From contig JAOAGO010000016.1 of NCBI GenBank assembly GCA_026415715.1, positions 1 to 58,258 of the forward strand: DNA of 58,258 bases, given 5' to 3'. A model generated the notes under the pieces. The model did no database searches, was not told the DNA's origin, and saw only the letters and a list, made by a program, of their open reading frames with translations. Source of the stretch: Chitinophagaceae bacterium (lineage in GTDB: Bacteria > Bacteroidota > Bacteroidia > Chitinophagales > Chitinophagaceae). Numbering within the stretch: the first letter of the stretch is position 1; each line of letters starts with the position of its first letter. The position numbers and the translations under genes were made by a program. This document shows positions 52,756-58,258 of the stretch, piece after piece.

Positions 52756-53355
52756 TTATAATGAGTCCAGTACTTCTTTCAAAACCGGCCTTTTCCGGTT
52801 GTCTTTTTCAAAAAAACGATATTTCACCGTCCATTCTTTATCAATTACAAAAAGGGAAGTAACGGGGAGATACCTTGCATTTTTTCCGTTGTGCTTTTCT
52901 AAGTTTATGTTTGAGTTTTTTAACCGAACATATACATTTTCCGTCAGTTCATTTGCCACATCATAAGCTCGCATCATTTTTAAATCTTCGTCGTGTAAAA
53001 CCGGAAAAGTAATTTTGAAGGAATCAATGATTTTGCTGAACTTATCCGGCAACTCAGGCGTAATGGCTACCACGCTGGCCCCTTTCTCCTGAATCCATGT
53101 CAGTGTATCCTTTAAAGCTTTCAGAATTCTGTTGCAAGGCACGCACCAACTGCCTTGATAGAAAAATAAAACAACATTTCCCTTCCTGATTAAATTTTTA
53201 AGCCGGATTTCATTTTTATTTTGATCAAAGGCTTTGAAATCCGGAGCCCGTGAACCGATAAATAATCCCTCCGGGGCTTTTTGACTATATAGCTGAACCG
53301 ATAAAATCAGAAAGGTTGATACTGCAGCACACAGAATGAAATTTATTTTAATCAT
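52756..53355 (-). CDS. Exported thioredoxin-fold protein (AhpC/TSA-like, CxxC)
   Basis: The 199-residue product has a signal peptide (INFILCAAVSTFLILSVQLY) and a thioredoxin fold opening GSRAPDFKAFDQNKNEIRLK. The redox motif is Cys71-Val-Pro-Cys74 (FFYQGSWCVPCNR), and PVTSLFVIDKEWTVKYRFFE supplies the cis-proline region. The sequence is related to peroxiredoxins, but the CxxC suggests a periplasmic thiol-disulfide oxidoreductase. ATG 53355 was chosen; a TTG five codons upstream is less likely. It ends 7 bp from the convergent YCF48-like gene. Confidence 0.82.
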   Translation of the reverse strand: MIKINFILCAAVSTFLILSVQLYSQKAPEGLFIGSRAPDFKAFDQNKNEIRLKNLIRKGNVVLFFYQGSWCVPCNRILKALKDTLTWIQEKGASVVAITPELPDKFSKIIDSFKITFPVLHDEDLKMMRAYDVANELTENVYVRLKNSNINLEKHNGKNARYLPVTSLFVIDKEWTVKYRFFEKDNRKRPVLKEVLDSL

Positions 53356-53463
53356 TGAAAATTTACTCAACGTAAAAATAAAATATTCAACGCCTGAAAA
53401 AGTGATTCAAACCGGCATATTAACTTTTTTTTTCAAAAAGATTTAAATTTTCTTAATATGATG

Positions 53464-53471
53464 TAAATTTG
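53464..53471 (+). promoter_or_regulatory. -7 box (TAAATTTG) of the 88-residue gene
   Basis: TAAATTTG matches TAnnTTTG, 30 nt before ATG 53502. Confidence 0.52.
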
Positions 53472-53501
53472 TAAAAAATTATAAACCAAATCTCTATATC
53501 A

Positions 53502-53768
53502 ATGTCGCATCATGAAGACAAATACATCACCAAATTATTATTTGGTTTTTTTCTGATTCTGTCGGCGGTTATGCTGTTGCTTTATGTATGTTTTGAACGA
53601 GCAGAAAAAGACGAATGGTATGGTTGGGGAATGGCGATATCCACTCTGTTCTGCATCGGATTATTTCTAATCGGAAGCGCTTTTAATCATAAAATGAAAT
53701 CTGACCTGATCAGAAAACAACGGATGCGAATGATGCAAAGTAAAAAGACAGCTGAGGAAGAAGCCTGA
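53502..53768 (+). CDS. Small two-span membrane protein (88 residues)
   Basis: The product has two transmembrane segments (LFGFFLILSAVMLLLYVCF and GMAISTLFCIGLFLIGSAF) joined by a short charged loop. A basic, methionine-rich C-terminal tail follows (RKQRMRMMQSKKTAEEEA). I do not recognise the family. The upstream -7 box and clean start support expression. It is convergent with smc, which ends 27 bp downstream. Confidence 0.65.
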   Translation: MSHHEDKYITKLLFGFFLILSAVMLLLYVCFERAEKDEWYGWGMAISTLFCIGLFLIGSAFNHKMKSDLIRKQRMRMMQSKKTAEEEA

Positions 53769-53795
53769 TATTTTTTTCAATCCGACGGAAATGAA

Positions 53796-56700
53796 TCAGT
53801 TTTCCAACCCTCTGAAATCAACGGGAACCAGCTTGCTGACTCCGGGTTCCTGCATTGTTACACCATAAATTACATCTACCGCACTCATCGTCATTTTATT
53901 ATGTGTTACAATGATAAACTGAGATTTATCACTGAATTCTCTTATCATGCGGGTGAACTTACCCACATTTGCATCGTCAAGAGGAGCATCCACTTCATCC
54001 AAAATGCAAAAAGGCGCCGGTTTTATCAGATAAATAGCAAAGAGTAACGCCGTAGCGGTCAGAGCTCTTTCACCCCCACTCAGTTGTGTTAAAGATAAAG
54101 GCCTTTTTCCCTTAGGCTTGGCCACGACTTCTATTCCGGTTTCGGACAGGTTATCGGGTTGTTCCAGTATTAAGTCACATTCGTCATCTTCGGTAAAAAG
54201 AGTTTTAAATACCTTTCTGAAATTTTGCCGCACTTGCTCAAAGGTTTCCAGAAATTTCTGATTTGCCGTTTGCTCTACTTCTTCTATTGTCTTTAGCAAG
54301 CTGTCGCGTGCATTGATGAGGTCATTCTTTTGCTCTTGTATAAAATCATACCTTTTTTTCATTTCTACAAAAGCTTCCATCGCCATCGGATTAACATCGC
54401 CCATGTTTTCCAGTCGCTTCCGTAATTTATCCGCTTTTTCCTGCAATATTTCCTGCGATTCCTGACTGTTTCGGGATTCGCCCAGTATATCATTGATGTT
54501 AATCCGGAATTCCACATCCAGGCGCTCTTTCATTCCGGTTAAATGAAGTTTTACTTCATTCAATTTATCTTTAATTGCCGTTAAAAGATATTCTGTTTGT
54601 TCTTTTTCTTTGATATACTGACGGATTTCACTTTCTTTTGCCTGAATCTGATTTCTCATTTCATAATAAATCCGGTCGGATTCGCTTAATTCTTTTTCCT
54701 GTTTTTCTTTTTCAAATAGCAGATGCAGGACTTCTTCCTGAAGTGAATGAATTCGTGTTTCCAGCCCTTGTATCTGAGAAACCGTATCCTGAAGCATCTG
54801 TTCATTTTGTTCAATCTGGCTTATGAAATCCTTCAGTTGCTGATTCTTAAAATTCAACTCCTGCCGTAAAGAATCTATTTTACTTTGCTGACGGGTTACT
54901 GAAACGAATAACTCATTATACTTTTTATTGACTTCATTATATTCGGATTCAATTATCTGATACTCTGATTCCGATTCATTAAACCGGGAGGAAAAACTGA
55001 GCAATTGTTCATGATAAGCCGAAAGCTGATGTTTTAGCCCCTCCGATGAATAGGCTGTTTGCTGTATCTGATGATTGAGCTCTTCGAGTTTTTCCAATGA
55101 AGCGCTTTGCAGTGAGTGTAAGTTTTCCAGTTTATTATGTAATGAAAAAACTACGTTTGTTAATTTTTGAATTTCCGCATGGGTATCCTTAATCACCGTT
55201 TCTCTCAATTCTTCATGAAATGCATCTATCAACGCTTGTTTTTCTTCAATAGAAACTTGAAGCTGATTTACTTTCTCTTCCTGTTTTTGTATTTCCTCCT
55301 TTAATTTTTCCAGATTTCTGACGCGGCCGATTTTTTTCCCTTCCATGATGCCTACGCTGCCGCCGGTTAAAACATATTGTCCTTTTGCATATTTACCGCT
55401 TTTATCCACAATAATAACATGCTGAGGAAATTCTTCCGGCATATCGGCCGATTCTGCAATCCATACATGCCCCAGTAAATAATGCACCAAAGGCAAGTAT
55501 AAATCTTCACATTCCACCACCTGAATAGCCGGTGTGAAGCCCGGAGGACATGGCGTTTTTTCCTGAATCATTTTTTTGTGCAACTGATCCAGCAGAAAAA
55601 AGTTTGCTTTCCCTTTTTTATGCTCATCCAGCAGGTTTACTGCCTGCAAACCCTCTTTGATGTCATTTACGATATAATAACTCAGGTAAGGCTCTAAAAG
55701 CATTTCAATAGATACCCTGTAATCTTCTTTAACATGGATGACATCGGATAAAACGGGAGCTGAATGATTCCATTGGGGATGTTGATGTAAAAACCGAACG
55801 CTTTCCGGATATCCTTCCATGGAATCAATCATACTTTTCAGCAGATCATATTCATTTTTCCGTGCATCAAGTTTCCGGCCTTCCTCGGCTAAAAGATTTT
55901 TCAGTTCCTCAATTTCCTGAACCGTTTGGCGGATTTGTTCTTTCGTTTTTTCTTCAAACCGAATCAGCTGTTCTAAATCTGATTTTTTTATAGATAACTC
56001 TTTTTCTTTGATGATACGCTCCTGATCCAGTTGATGGCGCTGCCCCTCCCTGAGATTCTTCTCGTCCTGAATCTGCTGAACCATTTTGTGAAGATTTGCC
56101 AGAGAAGTTTCAGCTACAGCCACTTTTTTTTCTGTTTCGAAAAGCTGATGCTGTATTTGCTGTTGCTCTTTGCGTAAATAATCAATTCCTTTTCGTTTTT
56201 CGTCTAATCGGTTTCTGCGAAGATCAACTTCCGAACGCAATTCTTCCAGTTGCTTTTTTTGTTCTTCTAATTTATCCATTTCACACTGAATTTGCTGCTG
56301 CAGGTTTTCCAGTTGGCCTTCAAGCGACGATATCTGTGATTTGGTATTAGACAGAAAATCACGGATACCGGACTCTTTTTCTTTAAGATGTTCAATTTTT
56401 TGAGTTACCAGTTTTTTCTCATTTTCTGATGCGCTCAGTTTTTGGGTTAATGAATTGTAAGACTGATGAAGCACCTGCAACTCTTTTTCCTTTTCCAGAA
56501 AAACAAGCTTTTGTTTTTCCAGCTCTGCTTCACTCAAAGCTACCTGCGCATCTGTTTTTAGCTTTTTTTCTGTTTCGCTTTCCATCTGCCGGTTCAGCTC
56601 CTGAATGGTTACATTAAACGATTCCAGAGCTGCTTTGGCCAGCTCAATACTTACTTCCTTGTATTCCTTTTTGATTTCATGATATTTTTCTGCTTTTTTG

Positions 56701-57326
56701 GCCTGACTTTCCAGTGTTTTTAACTGATTATTTATTTCATAAAGCAAATCTTCAATGCGCCCGAGATCTGATTCCGTGGCTTCCAGTTTCTGACGGGCTT
56801 CTTTTTTTCGCGCCTTATATATGGATATACCGGCCGCCTGCTCAAGCATGCGGCGCCTGCTATTGTCTTTATCCTTGATGATTTCATCTACCATCCCCAG
56901 CTCTATTATTGCATAACTGTCTGAACTGATACCGGTATCTAAAAGCAAATTCTGAATATCTTTCAGGCGGCATTGCACATCATTTAACCGGTATTCACTT
57001 TCTCCGCTTTTATAAAATTTTCGGGTTATGGTAACTTCGTGAAACTCTGTAGGTAAAAGATTTCGGGTGTTTTCAAAAGTTAAACTCACCTCAGCCAAAC
57101 CGCTGGCACTTCGGGTTTTTGAACCGTTAAAAACAAGGCTTTCCAGATTCTCGCTGCGCAGGTGACTGATTTTCTGCTCTCCGATTACCCATCGGATGCT
57201 ATCCACTATATTTGATTTTCCACATCCGTTAGGGCCGACTATGCCGGTAATATTGTTATCAAAACGAATTACCGTTTTATCGGCAAAGCTTTTGAATCCT
57301 TTGATTTCCAGACTTTTTAATCTCAC
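53796..57326 (-). CDS. smc: Chromosome segregation ATPase SMC
   Basis: The 1176-residue protein forms the arms of the bacterial condensin that organises and separates chromosomes. The Walker A motif GPNGCGKSN (31-39) is in the N-terminal head. Two long coiled coils flank a hinge near residues 500-660 (with GGSVGIMEGKKIGR just after). The C-terminal head has the signature LSGGERALTATALL (about 1080) and the Walker B CILDEVDAPLDD (about 1110). The start is a GTG at 57326 (GTGAGATTA). ScpA and ScpB partners are not in the window. Confidence 0.96.
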   Translation of the reverse strand: MRLKSLEIKGFKSFADKTVIRFDNNITGIVGPNGCGKSNIVDSIRWVIGEQKISHLRSENLESLVFNGSKTRSASGLAEVSLTFENTRNLLPTEFHEVTITRKFYKSGESEYRLNDVQCRLKDIQNLLLDTGISSDSYAIIELGMVDEIIKDKDNSRRRMLEQAAGISIYKARKKEARQKLEATESDLGRIEDLLYEINNQLKTLESQAKKAEKYHEIKKEYKEVSIELAKAALESFNVTIQELNRQMESETEKKLKTDAQVALSEAELEKQKLVFLEKEKELQVLHQSYNSLTQKLSASENEKKLVTQKIEHLKEKESGIRDFLSNTKSQISSLEGQLENLQQQIQCEMDKLEEQKKQLEELRSEVDLRRNRLDEKRKGIDYLRKEQQQIQHQLFETEKKVAVAETSLANLHKMVQQIQDEKNLREGQRHQLDQERIIKEKELSIKKSDLEQLIRFEEKTKEQIRQTVQEIEELKNLLAEEGRKLDARKNEYDLLKSMIDSMEGYPESVRFLHQHPQWNHSAPVLSDVIHVKEDYRVSIEMLLEPYLSYYIVNDIKEGLQAVNLLDEHKKGKANFFLLDQLHKKMIQEKTPCPPGFTPAIQVVECEDLYLPLVHYLLGHVWIAESADMPEEFPQHVIIVDKSGKYAKGQYVLTGGSVGIMEGKKIGRVRNLEKLKEEIQKQEEKVNQLQVSIEEKQALIDAFHEELRETVIKDTHAEIQKLTNVVFSLHNKLENLHSLQSASLEKLEELNHQIQQTAYSSEGLKHQLSAYHEQLLSFSSRFNESESEYQIIESEYNEVNKKYNELFVSVTRQQSKIDSLRQELNFKNQQLKDFISQIEQNEQMLQDTVSQIQGLETRIHSLQEEVLHLLFEKEKQEKELSESDRIYYEMRNQIQAKESEIRQYIKEKEQTEYLLTAIKDKLNEVKLHLTGMKERLDVEFRININDILGESRNSQESQEILQEKADKLRKRLENMGDVNPMAMEAFVEMKKRYDFIQEQKNDLINARDSLLKTIEEVEQTANQKFLETFEQVRQNFRKVFKTLFTEDDECDLILEQPDNLSETGIEVVAKPKGKRPLSLTQLSGGERALTATALLFAIYLIKPAPFCILDEVDAPLDDANVGKFTRMIREFSDKSQFIIVTHNKMTMSAVDVIYGVTMQEPGVSKLVPVDFRGLEN

Positions 57327-57591
57327 TTTACATCAAATTTTAACGGCGAAATTAAAATAATTTAACGTGAATAGAAGATTCAGAAATTATACTTTTATTC
57401 ACATTTTGATAAACCTTATGGTAATTTTATTTCTATTTTGTAATACTGCTGATTTAACAAAATGAAACGCATTTGGGGACTTTTTTTGATAAAATTTTAT
57501 TGACCGAAGATTCTTTCTATAACATGAGAAGATATGAATATTTTCACGACCTCCACCTTTTTCGTATTCAAATTGTCAGAAATTAATTAAT

Positions 57592-57599
57592 TAACTTTG
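57592..57599 (+). promoter_or_regulatory. -7 box (TAACTTTG) of the CBM48 gene
   Basis: TAACTTTG matches TAnnTTTG, 31 nt before ATG 57631, with a TTG 16 nt further upstream. It is the only clear signal in the 304-bp gap between smc and this gene. Confidence 0.55.
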
Positions 57600-57630
57600 C
57601 AGATCGGGTTTATTAAACATCAGCATATTT

Positions 57631-57921
57631 ATGATAAAAAAAACCTACTATAAAACCAAAGACTTTTGCAAGGTGAAATTCACTGTTGCCCCGGAAAATG
57701 CCGAAACTGTTGAAATCCGCGGTTTGTTTAATGATTGGGACAAGCCCGTAAAAATGAAAAAACTGAAAAACGGCAGTTTTACCGCGGAAGTAAATCTGCC
57801 CAAATCATCAACATATGAATTTCGTTATCTGGTTGACGGAAAACTGTGGTTGAATGAACCGGATGCTGATAGCGAACAAATGAATGCTTTTGGAAGTACT
57901 AACAGCGTTCTTGTGGTTTAA
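57631..57921 (+). CDS. Stand-alone CBM48 (isoamylase early-set) domain protein
   Basis: The 96-residue protein is a single glycogen-binding-type beta-sandwich: KVKFTVAPENAETVEIRGLF, NDWDKPVKMKKLKNGSFTAE and YEFRYLVDGKLWLNEPDADS. These are the typical strands and the tryptophan-containing sugar-contact loop of CBM48/AMPK-beta domains. No catalytic domain is attached and no signal peptide is seen, so it acts in the cytoplasm, perhaps as a glycogen-binding adaptor. It is 38 bp before the universal stress protein gene. Confidence 0.85.
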   Translation: MIKKTYYKTKDFCKVKFTVAPENAETVEIRGLFNDWDKPVKMKKLKNGSFTAEVNLPKSSTYEFRYLVDGKLWLNEPDADSEQMNAFGSTNSVLVV

Positions 57922-57959
57922 ATTCAAACCCTTATCTTCGTTTCAAACAATCATATTCA

Positions 57960-58239
57960 ATGCACCGGGTCATTATTCCTGTTGATTTTTCGGAAACTTC
58001 ATTGAATGCTGCCCGTTATGCTTCACGAATGCTTTCGGGTATACAAGATGCTGTGGCTATACTCTACACAAATTATGAAAGTCATGATGATTTGGAGGTG
58101 TGCCGGAATTATCAGGAAAGTTTAAAGAAGGAATTTATAAAAAGCGGAGTAAAACAGGTGGAATGTGAGCTGGAAATGGGTGGTGATTTGATTGATAATA
58201 TTGCCCGCCTGGCTCACACCCTGAGAGCCACATTAATTG
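57960..58239 (+). CDS. Universal stress protein (UspA family), 3' truncated
   Basis: The frame starts MHRVIIPVDFSETSLNAARY, the usual Usp opening with the VDFSE nucleotide-site strand. About 93 residues are present up to LAHTLRATLI. The contig then ends in adapter sequence, so the ATP-binding glycine motif (GxxGxxGxxxGS) is missing from view and the full length is unknown. Many Bacteroidota Usp proteins have two Usp domains, so this could be only a third of the protein. The last codons read in the window (VSYTH) come from the adapter. Confidence 0.85.
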
Positions 58240-58258
58240 CTGTCTCTTATACACATCT
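58240..58258. other. Tn5/Nextera transposase adapter at contig end (artefact)
   Basis: The final 19 bases, CTGTCTCTTATACACATCT, equal the Tn5 mosaic-end adapter used in Nextera libraries. They are library sequence, not genome. Confidence 0.97.

Noticed and set aside
1-58258. CRISPR arrays, toxin-antitoxin pairs, restriction-modification or other defence modules
   Set aside because: No repeat-spacer pattern and no recognisable defence genes; the lone methyltransferase is of the small-molecule type and has no restriction partner.

Overview
The window looks like one contig of a Bacteroidota chromosome, probably Chitinophagaceae or a near relative (placement inferred from gene content, not from a search). 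Three lines of evidence support the phylum. At least fourteen genes carry a -7 box of the form TAnnTTTG, the signal of the Bacteroidota primary sigma factor, and one also has TTTG exactly 19 nt upstream. Most genes lack a Shine-Dalgarno sequence. The gene set (TonB receptor with a carboxypeptidase-regulatory-like domain, cytochrome b558-type succinate dehydrogenase, two-domain topoisomerase IV operon, DUF5117-type metalloprotease, DNGxxDGD secreted proteins) is typical of the group. I see no rRNA, tRNA, CRISPR array or prophage.

Layout. 1-178: decayed C-terminal end of an IS30-type transposase at the contig edge. 0.2-6.3 kb: dipeptide epimerase, CBM20-bearing 4-alpha-glucanotransferase and fused FtcD, closed by a strong bidirectional terminator. 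6.3-7.2 kb: an SH3 protein gene with an apparent CTG start beside a BON-domain pseudogene. 7.5-11.9 kb: TonB-dependent receptor facing two tandem secreted paralogues. 12-18.3 kb: thrS-infC, then a metalloprotease gene separating infC from rpmI-rplT. 18.3-26 kb: small membrane proteins, a SpecificRecomb-family membrane protein, hutI, thiolase, glycosyltransferase and dapD. 26-29.6 kb: sdhCAB. 29.7-31.9 kb: a conserved hypothetical and a kinase-murQ pair. 32-42.2 kb: S41 protease, CBS, class I aldolase, a 79-bp inverted-repeat element, a haem-motif lipoprotein, an S9 peptidase, accD, smpB and a third secreted paralogue. 42.3-48.3 kb: parE-methyltransferase-DUF1835-parC operon. 48.3-49.4 kb: AT-rich stretch without a recognisable gene. 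49.4-58.2 kb: repeat lipoprotein, frameshifted YCF48-like gene, thioredoxin-fold protein, smc, CBM48 protein and a truncated universal stress protein. The last 19 bases are a Tn5/Nextera adapter, so the true sequence ends near 58239.

Most of the window is housekeeping. Functional links are peptidoglycan recycling (BadF-type kinase, MurQ, dipeptide epimerase), alpha-glucan use (GH77 enzyme, CBM48 protein), histidine breakdown (HutI, FtcD) and chromosome topology (ParE, ParC, SMC). The most interesting undescribed material is the three-member DNGxxDGD/IPPNT secreted protein family, the topoisomerase IV operon with two translationally coupled passengers, and the short inverted-repeat element after the aldolase gene. 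I did not find convincing evidence of a new defence or mobile system.
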